64,000 bases of DNA, from positions 1,116,001 to 1,180,000 of the forward strand of contig NC_013169.1 of the NCBI RefSeq assembly GCF_000023925.1, given 5' to 3'. This document shows, in pieces, positions 17,269-25,013 of the stretch. The notes beneath the pieces were generated by a model that did no database searches, was not told the origin of the DNA, and was given only the letters and a program-made list of their open reading frames with translations. Positions within the stretch are counted from its first letter, which is position 1. Each line of letters begins with the position of its first letter. A program made the translations under genes and the position numbers. The DNA is from Kytococcus sedentarius DSM 20547. Lineage in GTDB: Bacteria > Actinomycetota > Actinomycetes > Actinomycetales > Dermatophilaceae.

Positions 17269-18765
17269 ATGGACGCCGTCAACACCTTCCTCGTGGACGC
17301 CGGGGAGGCCATCTGGGTCCCCATGATCCCCATCGTGCTGGTGGCCGGGCTGGTCTTCACCGTGATGACCCGCGGTGTGCAGATCACGATGCTGCCGGCC
17401 ATGTTCCGCACCCTGCTGGACCCGCCGCTGAAGGACGCCGACGGCGAGGACCGCAGCGTCTCCACCCTGGCGGCCTTCTCCATCTCCGCGGCCGGCCGCA
17501 TCGGCACCGCCAACATCGCCGGTGTGTCGACCGCGGTCGCGATGGGCGGCGCCGGGGCCGTGTTCTGGATGTGGCTCATCGCCCTGGTGGGCGGGGCGAC
17601 CGCGTTCGTGGAGTCGACCATCGCCCAGCTGTACAAGGTGCGCGACGGTGACTCCTACCGCGGTGGTGGCGCCGTGATCTACGAGAAGGCGCTGAACAGC
17701 CGCGTGGGCGGCATGGTCTTCGCGGTCATGGTGCTCGTCTGCGCCGGCATCTCCTTCAACATGCTCCAGGCCAACACCGTGAGCCAGGCGGTCGTGCAGG
17801 CCGTGGGCGACGAGGGCACCTGGGTGAAGTGGGTGACCGCCGGGGTCGTCACGCTGCTGACCGGGGCCGTCGTGCTCGGGGGCGTGCGCCGCATCGGCCG
17901 CGTGGCCGAGACCCTGGTGCCCTTCATGGCCGGCGCCTACGTGCTGCTGGGCCTGGCGATCGTCGTGGTGAACTTCGAGCAGATCCCGGCGGTCTTCACC
18001 GAGATCATCGGCCAGGCCTTCGGCTTCCGCGAGATCGTGGCCGGCGCCTTCGGCACCATGGTGATGCAGGGCGTCAAGCGTGCGATGTTCTCCAACGAGG
18101 CCGGCATGGGCCTCTCGGGCCACGCGGCCGCATCGGCCTCGGTCTCGCACCCGGTGAAGCAGGGTTTCGCGCAGACCCTCGGTGTCTACCTCGACACGCT
18201 GATCGTCTGCTCGATCACCGCGTTCATCGTGCTCTCCGCGAACCCGACCCTCGGGGGCCAGACCGCCGGCGTGGAGCTCGCCTACGAGAGCGTGACCACC
18301 GCCATCGGGCAGTGGGGCGGACTCGCGCTGGCCGCGATCCTGTTCGTGCTGGCGTTCACCTCGGTGCTGGCCGACTTCTACTACGGCGAGTCCAACATCC
18401 ACTACCTGACGCGGAACACCACCCTCCACACGGTGTTCAAGGTCATCTTCGTGGCCCTCACCTTCGCCGGCTGCATCATCGAGCCGAAGGTGCTGTGGTC
18501 CCTGGCCGACGTGCTCTTCCCCCTGCTGGCGCTGCTCACCATCGGGTCGTTGCTGTTGCTGGTCCCCAAGGCCAGCTGGCTGCTGAAGGACTACCGTCGG
18601 CAGCTCAAGGAGGGGGTGGAGCCCACCTTCACCGTCGACCGCATGCCGACCAGCTGGAAGGGCGTCACCGCCTGGGAGCCCGAGGACGCGATGGACCACG
18701 CCGATGCGGTGGAGTACCGCCGCGAGCATGGATTGGCCCCCGCGCGCGACTCTGTGGCAGACTGA
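17269..18765 (+). CDS. Alanine or glycine:cation symporter (AGCS family)
   Basis: A 498-aa polytopic membrane protein with about ten hydrophobic segments. AGCS signatures are seen: AAGRIGTANIAGVSTAVAMGG, FWMWLIALVGGATAFVESTIAQLYK, MFSNEAGMGLSGHAAASA and LADFYYGESNIHYL. Members import alanine or glycine with Na+. The C-terminus (about 450-498) is hydrophilic and acidic. AGGAG at about 17258 precedes the ATG. It sits between trmD and rplS, breaking the conserved pair, and faces the same way, so trmD transcripts may read into it. A short 6-bp hairpin (18790-18804) follows. Confidence 0.92.
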   Translation: MDAVNTFLVDAGEAIWVPMIPIVLVAGLVFTVMTRGVQITMLPAMFRTLLDPPLKDADGEDRSVSTLAAFSISAAGRIGTANIAGVSTAVAMGGAGAVFWMWLIALVGGATAFVESTIAQLYKVRDGDSYRGGGAVIYEKALNSRVGGMVFAVMVLVCAGISFNMLQANTVSQAVVQAVGDEGTWVKWVTAGVVTLLTGAVVLGGVRRIGRVAETLVPFMAGAYVLLGLAIVVVNFEQIPAVFTEIIGQAFGFREIVAGAFGTMVMQGVKRAMFSNEAGMGLSGHAAASASVSHPVKQGFAQTLGVYLDTLIVCSITAFIVLSANPTLGGQTAGVELAYESVTTAIGQWGGLALAAILFVLAFTSVLADFYYGESNIHYLTRNTTLHTVFKVIFVALTFAGCIIEPKVLWSLADVLFPLLALLTIGSLLLLVPKASWLLKDYRRQLKEGVEPTFTVDRMPTSWKGVTAWEPEDAMDHADAVEYRREHGLAPARDSVAD

Positions 18766-18848
18766 CGCGCTGTCGATCAGCCCGACAAGCCCCTGCCGCA
18801 GGGGGGTGGAGCCCCGGGCAGCATGGTCGGCCGAACCCCTTCTGACGA

Positions 18849-18866
18849 ACCACGGCCTGCCGTGGT
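18849..18866 (+). other. Small hairpin in the rplS leader
   Basis: ACCACGG (18849-18855) and CCGTGGT (18860-18866) form a 7-bp stem with a 4-nt loop, 47 bp before rplS. Possible leader element; nothing more can be said. Confidence 0.35.
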
Positions 18867-18913
18867 GACCAGTGAGCGTGACCTGCGCGCACGCCACGGA
18901 AAGCGACACGAAC

Positions 18914-19276
18914 ATGCACAAGCTCGACTTCGTCGACGCAGCCAGCCTCCGCGACGACATCCCGGAGTTCCGTGCCGGTGACACGATCAACGTCCACGTC
19001 AAGGTCATCGAGGGCAACCGCACCCGTACCCAGGTCTTCAAGGGCATCGTGATCCGTCGCCACGGCCACGGTGTGGGTGAGACCTACACGGTCCGCAAGG
19101 TGAGCTTCGGCATCGGCGTGGAGCGCACCTTCCCGGTGCACTCCCCGGTGGTGGAGAAGGTGGAGCTGCTGACCCGCGGTGACGTCCGTCGCGCCAAGCT
19201 GTACTACCTGCGCGACCTGCGGGGCAAGGCCGCCCGCATCCGCGAGAAGCGCGACAACACCGACGCGAAGGCCTGA
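18914..19276 (+). CDS. rplS: 50S ribosomal protein bL19
   Basis: bL19 lies at the 30S-50S interface. The 120-aa protein [19 protein letters not shown]...[16 protein letters not shown]...[12 protein letters not shown]...[18 protein letters not shown]...[17 protein letters not shown] is fully canonical. The ATG at 18914 is chosen by homology; upstream codons in frame would add an unrelated extension. GGAAAG about 10 bases upstream is a weak ribosome site. A 7-bp hairpin and then a 17-bp hairpin follow. Confidence 0.96.
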   Translation: MHKLDFVDAASLRDDIPEFRAGDTINVHVKVIEGNRTRTQVFKGIVIRRHGHGVGETYTVRKVSFGIGVERTFPVHSPVVEKVELLTRGDVRRAKLYYLRDLRGKAARIREKRDNTDAKA

Positions 19277-19283
19277 CCCCCTC

Positions 19284-19301
19284 CGGCCCCACCCGGGGCC
19301 G
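19284..19301 (+). terminator. Minor hairpin after rplS
   Basis: CGGCCCC (19284-19290) and GGGGCCG (19295-19301) pair around ACCC, 7 bp after the rplS stop. The stronger hairpin 26 bp further on is the likelier terminator. Confidence 0.45.
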
Positions 19302-19326
19302 TCGCATCATGCGTCCACGCACCGTG

Positions 19327-19365
19327 CCCGAGCCGTCCTCGTCCTCGCGACGAGGGCGGCTCGGG
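19327..19365 (+). terminator. 17-bp hairpin terminator of rplS, inside the longest lepB1 frame
   Basis: Arms 19327-19343 and 19349-19365 pair over 17 bp with one G-T wobble and a CTCGC loop, matching the other terminators of this window in stem length and loop size. It falls after an ATG at 19309 that would otherwise be taken as the start of the signal peptidase gene, and argues for the later start at 19408. Confidence 0.7.
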
Positions 19366-19407
19366 CGTGTCCGGGCCGTCTCCCGGCCGCGCCAGCGCGC
19401 CGCCGGC

Positions 19408-19938
19408 ATGCGCAGCCTGCGGCGGATCGGGTGGATCCTGGTGGCCTGCGCGGCGGTCCTGGCCATCGCCCTGGCGGCCACCGTCCGCACCTACCGGGTC
19501 CACGGTCCCTCGATGGAGCCGACCCACGCCGAGGGCGACCTCGTCGTCGCCACGCTGGTCGGGGGCCTGGCCGGGCCCACCGAGGGCGCGGTGGAGGTGG
19601 GCGACGTCGTGGTGGTGGACGCGACGGCCGCCTGGGGGGACACCGGGCCCGAGGGGCAGACGGTCCGCGTGGTCAAGCGGGTGGTGGCCGGGCCGGGGGA
19701 CCACATCGACTGCTGCACCGACGGCGCCATGACCCGCAACGGGGTGCCGGTGCCGGCCCACGGGCCGGGCGGTGAGGGGCTCGACCAGCGCTTCGAGGAG
19801 GCACTGGGGGAGGACGAGTGGTGGGTCGTGGGCGACAATGCGGCAGAATCGAACGACTCGCGCACCCACCTCGCCGCTCCCGGCGGGGGCGTGGTGCGCT
19901 CCGACGAGGTGGTGGCCCGCGTACGGTGGGCCCCGTGA
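19408..19938 (+). CDS. lepB: Type I signal peptidase (first of a tandem pair)
   Basis: A 176-aa S26A signal peptidase that cleaves signal peptides on the outer face of the membrane. An N-terminal anchor (IGWILVACAAVLAIALAATV) is followed by catalytic Ser35 in HGPSMEPT and general-base Lys90 in VVKRVVAGPGD. The box GDNAAESNDSR completes the fold. I chose ATG 19408 because the alternative ATG 19309 would put a 17-bp terminator hairpin inside the gene and add an Arg/Ser/Pro-rich leader without homology. No clear ribosome site precedes either start. It is shorter than its neighbour and the stop overlaps a GTG that may start the second peptidase. Confidence 0.88.
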   Translation: MRSLRRIGWILVACAAVLAIALAATVRTYRVHGPSMEPTHAEGDLVVATLVGGLAGPTEGAVEVGDVVVVDATAAWGDTGPEGQTVRVVKRVVAGPGDHIDCCTDGAMTRNGVPVPAHGPGGEGLDQRFEEALGEDEWWVVGDNAAESNDSRTHLAAPGGGVVRSDEVVARVRWAP

Positions 19939-19955
19939 CCCAGGAGAACCAGCCG

Positions 19956-20732
19956 ATGTCGCCTGATCCCCACGTGGACGGCCCCGCAGCCCCCCGGACG
20001 GAGGGGACCGGTGACGGTGCCACCTCCCTGGCGGCGCAGGACACCCCCGACGGCACGTCCGCGAAGAACCCGGAGGACGCGAAGAAGGAGAAGCGGGGCG
20101 GGTGGTGGAGCGCCCTCAAGGAGACCGTCGTCGTGGCGGTGCTGGCGCTCTTCTTCGCCTTCCTCATCAAGACCTTCCTCGTGCAGGCCTTCTTCATCCC
20201 CTCGGGGTCCATGGAGAACACTCTCGAGGAGGGCGACCGGCTCCTGGTGAGCAAGCTCTCGCCGACGCCCTTCGACATCGAGCGCGGCGAGATCATCGTC
20301 TTCCAGGACCCCGGGCAGTGGCTCGGACAGTCCACCCAGGAGAAGAGCGCCCTGTACCGGGCGGGCCAGTTCGTGGGGGTGCTGCCCGGCGACGGCGACG
20401 AGTACCTCATCAAGCGCGTCATCGGCATGCCCGGTGACCACGTGGAGTGCTGCGACGCGCAGGGGCGGGTCTTGGTGAACGGTACGGCCGTCGACGAGCC
20501 CTACGTCTACCCGGGCAACCCGCCGAGCCTGGTCGAGTTCGACGAGGACGTCCCCGAGGACCACGTCTGGGTGATGGGCGACCACCGCTCCAACTCCGGT
20601 GACTCGCGCTTCAACGGCACCGTGCCGATGGACCGGGTGACCGGCAGCGCGTTCCTCGTGATCTGGCCGCTGGGCAGCATCGGGACCCTGTCCGGCTCGG
20701 ACGCCTTCGACGCGGTTCCCGCCCCGCAGTGA
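19956..20732 (+). CDS. lepB: Type I signal peptidase (second of a tandem pair)
   Basis: A 258-aa signal peptidase I. It has a hydrophilic N-terminal region of about 45 residues, one membrane anchor ([20 protein letters not shown]), Ser85 in [11 protein letters not shown], Lys153 in [12 protein letters not shown], and [13 protein letters not shown], all catalytic boxes. ATG 19956 has AGGAG at 19942-19946. A GTG at 19935, overlapping the first peptidase stop as GTGA and preceded by TACGGT (19922-19927) seven bases upstream, is an alternative start. The stop overlaps rnhB as GTGA. Actinobacteria usually have one lepB here, so a pair suggests specialised substrates. Confidence 0.94.
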   Translation: MSPDPHVDGPAAPRTEGTGDGATSLAAQDTPDGTSAKNPEDAKKEKRGGWWSALKETVVVAVLALFFAFLIKTFLVQAFFIPSGSMENTLEEGDRLLVSKLSPTPFDIERGEIIVFQDPGQWLGQSTQEKSALYRAGQFVGVLPGDGDEYLIKRVIGMPGDHVECCDAQGRVLVNGTAVDEPYVYPGNPPSLVEFDEDVPEDHVWVMGDHRSNSGDSRFNGTVPMDRVTGSAFLVIWPLGSIGTLSGSDAFDAVPAPQ

Positions 20733-21487
20733 GCAGGCGCGCCACGGCGCGGGCGGCACGGAACCGCACGACCACCACCACCCCCACGCTCCGGGTCGAG
20801 CGGGAGCTGCTGCGTCAGGGTGCGCGCCGGGTGGCCGGCATGGACGAGGTGGGGCGCGGTGCGCTGGCCGGCCCCGTCAGCGTGGGGGTCGTCGTGGTCG
20901 ACGCGGCGGTCGGCACCGCCCCGGTGGGCGTGCGGGACTCCAAGGACCTCTCGGCCGCCCGTCGGGAGGGCCTCGTGCCGCAGCTGTCCCGATGGGGTGT
21001 GGCCCGGGGCGTGGGGCACGCCGGGCCCGAGGAGATCGATGCCCACGGCATCATGGCCGCGCTGCGGATGGCGGGGCGTCGCGCGCTGGCGGCCGCGGGG
21101 GTCGAGGTGGACGTCGTGCTGCTGGACGGCAACCACGACTGGTTGACCGACCCCCTGCGCAGCGGGCTGTTCGGGCTGCAGGGCGTGGCCGGCCCGGCGG
21201 TGGTCACCCGCACCAAGGCCGACCGCACGTGCTCGTCGGTGGCCGCGGCCAGCGTGCTCGCCAAGGTGGAGCGCGACGGCATCATGACCGACCTGGCGGG
21301 GGCGCCCGGGTGCGCTGCCTACGGCTGGGAACGCAACAAGGGCTACGCCGCCGGCGACCACCGGGCGGCCCTGGGGAGCCTCGGGCCGAGCGTGCACCAC
21401 CGGCGTTCCTGGCGCCTGGGGGTGGGGGATGATGGGACCTCTGCGGCGTCCGTGCCGTGGGACGAGCGCCACCGGGAGGTGTCATGA
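20729..21487 (+). CDS. rnhB: Ribonuclease HII
   Basis: RNase HII nicks RNA-DNA hybrids and removes misincorporated ribonucleotides. The 252-aa protein has the acidic active site: Asp39-Glu40 in [14 protein letters not shown], Asp133 in LLDGNHD and Asp165 in [21 protein letters not shown]. An N-terminal Arg/Thr-rich extension (about 20 residues) and a C-terminal tail of about 25 residues are non-conserved. GTG start overlaps lepB2 by 4 bp and the stop overlaps the DUF2469 gene by 4 bp, so lepB2-rnhB-DUF2469 is one coupled operon. Confidence 0.96.
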   Translation: MSRRATARAARNRTTTTTPTLRVERELLRQGARRVAGMDEVGRGALAGPVSVGVVVVDAAVGTAPVGVRDSKDLSAARREGLVPQLSRWGVARGVGHAGPEEIDAHGIMAALRMAGRRALAAAGVEVDVVLLDGNHDWLTDPLRSGLFGLQGVAGPAVVTRTKADRTCSSVAAASVLAKVERDGIMTDLAGAPGCAAYGWERNKGYAAGDHRAALGSLGPSVHHRRSWRLGVGDDGTSAASVPWDERHREVS

Positions 21488-21789
21488 GCGAGGAGGACCT
21501 GGACCGCTTCGAGACCGAGGCGGAGCTCGCGCTGTACAGGGAGTACCGCGACGTGGTGAACCTGTTCAGCTACGTCGTGGAGACCGACCGTCGCTTCTAC
21601 CTGGCCAACGAGGTGGACGTGCAGGTGATGGGGGAGCCGGGCGACACCTGGTTCGACGTGCACCTGACCGACGCCTGGGTGTGGGACATCTACCGTCCGG
21701 CGCGGTTCGTCTCCCGGGTGCGGGTGATGACCTACAAGGACGTGAACGTCGAGGAGCTGTCCAAGACCGAGCTCGAGGTCCCGGAGTGA
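21484..21789 (+). CDS. DUF2469 family protein
   Basis: A 101-aa protein of the actinobacterial DUF2469 family that follows rnhB almost everywhere in the phylum. It reads [23 protein letters not shown], then [34 protein letters not shown] and [20 protein letters not shown]. No catalytic motif is known; function is unknown. ATG overlaps the rnhB stop (ATGA), with GGGAGG at 21474-21479. Confidence 0.93.
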   Translation: MSEEDLDRFETEAELALYREYRDVVNLFSYVVETDRRFYLANEVDVQVMGEPGDTWFDVHLTDAWVWDIYRPARFVSRVRVMTYKDVNVEELSKTELEVPE

Positions 21790-21886
21790 CCGCCGGCTGA
21801 GCTCGTCGGCGGTGTGACGGGCGCCCGTCCACAGGGTGCCCGGCGGCTGCCGGTGCACCTGCGCCCCGGCCGGCCACCGTGGGCCC

Positions 21887-22249
21887 ATGACTCGTGAACG
21901 GAGGACCCTGGGGCGGCGCGGGGAGGACATCGCCGCCCGGTGGTGGCAGGAGCGCGGGGCCCGCGTCCTGGAGCGCAACTGGCGCCACCGACTCGGAGAG
22001 ATCGACCTGGTGGTGACCAGCGGCCCCCGGCTGGTGGTGTGCGAGGTGAAGACCCGCTCCACCGTCGCCTTCGGGCAGCCGGTCGAGATGGTCGCCCTGC
22101 CCCAGCGCCGACGCCTGCGGCGGCTGACGGCCGCGTGGCTGCAGGAGCACCCGGGGCGCTGGGCCGAGGTCCGCATCGACGTGATCGGGGTCCTCCTGCC
22201 GCCGGGCGGACCGGCCACCGTGCAGCACGTGCCCGGAGCGGTCTCGTGA
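21887..22249 (+). CDS. yraN: YraN/UPF0102 family putative endonuclease-fold protein
   Basis: A 120-aa UPF0102 protein with a PD-(D/E)XK-like core: LGRRGEDIAARWW, ARVLERNWRHRLGEIDLVV and VVCEVKTR, matching the usual E...D...ExK pattern. The role is not established; it commonly sits beside comM and dprA. The ATG at 21887 begins right before the conserved region. CACCGT (21875-21880) ends six bases upstream, a possible leaderless promoter. An imperfect hairpin lies in the gap after DUF2469. The stop overlaps comM. Confidence 0.92.
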   Translation: MTRERRTLGRRGEDIAARWWQERGARVLERNWRHRLGEIDLVVTSGPRLVVCEVKTRSTVAFGQPVEMVALPQRRRLRRLTAAWLQEHPGRWAEVRIDVIGVLLPPGGPATVQHVPGAVS

Positions 22250-23781
22250 CCCTGGGGCGCACCTGGGCGGTGGGCCTGGTCGGCATCACGGGCCGGATGG
22301 TGCAGGTGGAGGCGGACGTGGGGGCCGGGCTGCCGACCTTCACCGTGGGTGGGCTGCCGGATGCGGCCTGTGCGCAGGCCCCGGACCGCATCCGCGCGGC
22401 CACGGCCAACGCCGGCCTGCAGCTCCCCAGCCGCAAGGTGGTCGTGAACCTGTCCCCGGCCGACCTGCGCAAGCGGGGCACGGGCTACGACCTCGGCATC
22501 ACCCTGGCCATCCTGGCGGCGGCGGGCAGCGTGCCGGCCGAGGCGGTGGCCCGGGTGGCTCACATCGGCGAGCTCGGTCTCGACGGTGAGGTGCGGTCCG
22601 TCCCGGGGGTGCTCCCGGCTGTCATCGCGGCACGGACCGCCGGGCTGTCGCGGGTGGTCGTCCCGGCGGCGTCCTGGACCCTTGCCTCCCAGGTCCCCGG
22701 CATCGAGGTCGTCCCCGTGCAGCACCTGGCCGCCCTGGTCGACGACTACGTCACCCACGGTCGTCCGATGGGGTGCGAGCCGCCCGCGCACGAACCGCCC
22801 CCGGAGCCCGAGGTGCCCTGCCTCTCCGAGGTCTACGGGCAGGAGGAGGCCCGGCGGGCCCTGGAGGTGGCGGCTGCCGGATCGCACCACCTGCTGCTGC
22901 ACGGTGCCCCGGGCACCGGCAAGACCATGCTCGCGGCCCGGTTGCCCGGCATCCTGCCGCCGCTGGAGGAAGACGAGGCGCTGGAGGTCGCAGCCATCGC
23001 GTCGGTGATGGAGGCCGAGGCGGTGGGCATCACCCGGGTCCGGCCGTTCGTGGCTCCCCACCACGCCTCCACGGCCAGCGCCATCCTCGGCGGGGGAGCC
23101 GGGCGTCCCCGGCCGGGGGCCATCTCCCGCGCCACCCACGGGGTGCTCTTCCTCGACGAGGCCCCCGAGGTGCGCCGTGACGTCCTCGAGGGCCTGCGGC
23201 AACCCCTCGAGGAGGGACGGGTGGTGCTCCTGCGCTCGGAGGGGGCGGTGGAGCTGCCGGCCCGTTTCCAGCTGGTGCTGGCCGCCAACCCCTGCCCGTG
23301 CGGGCGCGGCGGCCGCCGGGCCCCGGGGGCCCCGGGGGCCCCGGTGTGCGAGTGCACCCCGCAGGCCCGACGCACCTACGCCAAGCGCCTCTCCGGGCCG
23401 GTCCGCGACCGGATCGACCTGCAGGTGGAGATGGACCCGGGCACGCCCTGGGCCGCCGGTGCCGCGCTGCCGGAGAGCTCGGCAGTGGTGGCCGAGCGGG
23501 TGGCCGCCGCCCGGCAACGGCAGGCCGAGCGATGGCGGGGGTGTGTCTGGTCGGTCAACGCCCACGTCCCCGGCGGGGTCCTGCGGCGGGGGCCGCACGC
23601 CGTGGACGAGCGGGCCTTGGGCCCGCTGCGCCGCTCGCACGCGGCGGGGGTCCTGAGCACCCGGGCGGTCGACCGCATCCTGCGCGTCGCCCGCACCCTG
23701 GCGGACCTGGCCGGTAGCGACCGGGTCTCGCTCGAACACGTGATGCGGGCCATGAACCTGCGGGGAGTGGAGGAAGCATGA
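22246..23781 (+). CDS. comM: ComM/YifB family Mg-chelatase-like AAA+ ATPase
   Basis: A 511-aa ATPase of the YifB/ComM family. ComM is a hexameric helicase that promotes branch migration during natural transformation. There is an N-terminal Lon-protease-like domain (VQVEADVGAGLPTFTVGGLPD), then the AAA+ module with Walker A GAPGTGKT at 220-227, Walker B GVLFLDEAPE, and NPCPCGRGGRR with a Cys cluster (CPCG...CECTP) for zinc. The Mg_chelatase C-terminal domain ends the protein. GTG overlaps the yraN stop (GTGA) and the stop overlaps dprA ATG, so yraN-comM-dprA is coupled. Confidence 0.95.
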   Translation: MTLGRTWAVGLVGITGRMVQVEADVGAGLPTFTVGGLPDAACAQAPDRIRAATANAGLQLPSRKVVVNLSPADLRKRGTGYDLGITLAILAAAGSVPAEAVARVAHIGELGLDGEVRSVPGVLPAVIAARTAGLSRVVVPAASWTLASQVPGIEVVPVQHLAALVDDYVTHGRPMGCEPPAHEPPPEPEVPCLSEVYGQEEARRALEVAAAGSHHLLLHGAPGTGKTMLAARLPGILPPLEEDEALEVAAIASVMEAEAVGITRVRPFVAPHHASTASAILGGGAGRPRPGAISRATHGVLFLDEAPEVRRDVLEGLRQPLEEGRVVLLRSEGAVELPARFQLVLAANPCPCGRGGRRAPGAPGAPVCECTPQARRTYAKRLSGPVRDRIDLQVEMDPGTPWAAGAALPESSAVVAERVAAARQRQAERWRGCVWSVNAHVPGGVLRRGPHAVDERALGPLRRSHAAGVLSTRAVDRILRVARTLADLAGSDRVSLEHVMRAMNLRGVEEA

Positions 23782-24893
23782 GCACGTCCGAACAGGTCTC
23801 GCCCCCCGGGTGGTCGGCCGAACGACTGGCCCGGGCGGCCTGGAGCCGTCTGGCCGAGCCCACGGACAAGGTGGCCGGGGACCTCGTGGCCGAGTTCGGC
23901 GCCCAGGGGGCGCTGGACCGGGTGGCGCGGGACCCGTCGGTGGGCGGTGGTCGGTTCGCCCCGCGGTGGGCCGCCTGGTGCCCGGCCGCGGAGGAGGAAC
24001 GGGCGCACCGGTTGGGGATCCGGGTCGTGGTGCCCGGTGACCCGGAGTGGCCCGAGGGTGCCGAGAGGCTGGAGCGTCCCCCGGTGTGCCTGTGGGTCCG
24101 GGGCCCGGCCAGCCTGCAGGAGGTGCTGGGCTCCTCGGTCGCGGTCGTCGGTGCCCGGTCGGCCACGGCCTATGGCACCTCGGTGGCCGGGGAGTGGTCC
24201 CACGCGCTGGCCGGCCTCGGCGTCACCGTGGTCTCCGGGGGTGCCTACGGCATCGATGCTGCAGCGCACCGTGGCGCGCTCGCGGCCGCGGGCACGACGG
24301 TGGCCTTCCTCGCCGGCGGTGTGGACCGCCTGTACCCGGCAGGGAACGCGGACCTGCTCACCGAGGTGGTCCGCACCGGGGCGGTGGTCAGCGAGTCGGC
24401 GCCCGGCTGTGCACCGCAGCGCGGACGCTTCCTCACCCGTAACCGCCTCATCGCGGCCTTCTCCGCCGGCACCCTCGTGGTGGAGGCAGGGGTCCGCTCC
24501 GGCTCGCTGTCCACCGCGCGCTGGGCGGACCTGTGCTCGCGTCCGGTGGCCGCGGTGCCCGGGCCGGTGACCTCCGACCGCTCGATCGGCACCCACCAGA
24601 TCGTGCGCGACGGACTGGCCACCCTGGTCACCACGCCCGAGGAGGCGGTCGAGGCGCTGTCCCCGGTCGGGCTGAACCTCGCCCCGACCCGCACGGGGGA
24701 CAGCACCGCGCGCGATGCGGTGGAGCCCCAGCTGCGTTGGTGCTGGGACGTGTTGGGCCCGCGCCCGAGCACGGCGACGACGGTGGCCCGGGCCGGTGGC
24801 CGGTCCCTGGGGGACGCCGAACTGGCGCTGGGGATGCTGGGGCTCGCCGGGCAGGCCGAGCGCACCGGCACCGGGTGGGTCCGCTCCCGCTGA
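23778..24893 (+). CDS. dprA: DNA processing protein DprA (Smf)
   Basis: DprA protects incoming single-stranded DNA and loads RecA. The 371-aa protein has an N-terminal helical region, the Rossmann-like DprA core (VAVVGARSATAYG, VVSGGAYGIDAAAHRGAL, GGVDRLYPAGN, SESAPG, RFLTRNRLIAAFSAGTLVVEA, VPGPVTSDRSIGTHQIV) and a C-terminal winged-helix-like domain. ATG overlaps comM by 4 bp. With comM it suggests DNA uptake/recombination functions, though no uptake pilus genes are in the window. Its 3' end is duplicated as imperfect 30-bp repeats. Confidence 0.96.
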   Translation: MSTSEQVSPPGWSAERLARAAWSRLAEPTDKVAGDLVAEFGAQGALDRVARDPSVGGGRFAPRWAAWCPAAEEERAHRLGIRVVVPGDPEWPEGAERLERPPVCLWVRGPASLQEVLGSSVAVVGARSATAYGTSVAGEWSHALAGLGVTVVSGGAYGIDAAAHRGALAAAGTTVAFLAGGVDRLYPAGNADLLTEVVRTGAVVSESAPGCAPQRGRFLTRNRLIAAFSAGTLVVEAGVRSGSLSTARWADLCSRPVAAVPGPVTSDRSIGTHQIVRDGLATLVTTPEEAVEALSPVGLNLAPTRTGDSTARDAVEPQLRWCWDVLGPRPSTATTVARAGGRSLGDAELALGMLGLAGQAERTGTGWVRSR

Positions 24894-24957
24894 CCGGCCC
24901 CCGGATGGGGTGCGCTCCTGCTGACCGGGCCCCGCGGGGGCGCGGCCCCGCTGAACC
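24882..24957 (+). repeat. Three imperfect tandem repeats of about 30 bp at the dprA end
   Basis: The stretch CGCTCCCGCTGACC at 24882, which holds the dprA stop, recurs as CGCTCCTGCTGACC at 24913 and CGGCCCCGCTGAACC at 24943, each followed by a G/C-rich block. Period is about 30-31 bp. It fills most of the 120-bp gap before the recombinase gene. Confidence 0.6.
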
Positions 24958-25013
24958 GCCGGGGGCGGGTGCGTTCCCACGGGTGCGGCAGCTGATGTGG
25001 TGGACTCGGGACC

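Noticed and set aside
17074-19047. A reverse-strand open frame of about 657 codons opposite the AGCS gene
   Set aside because: Repetitive His/Gln/Gly/Asp-rich translation typical of antisense shadow; the forward frame encodes a clear transporter.
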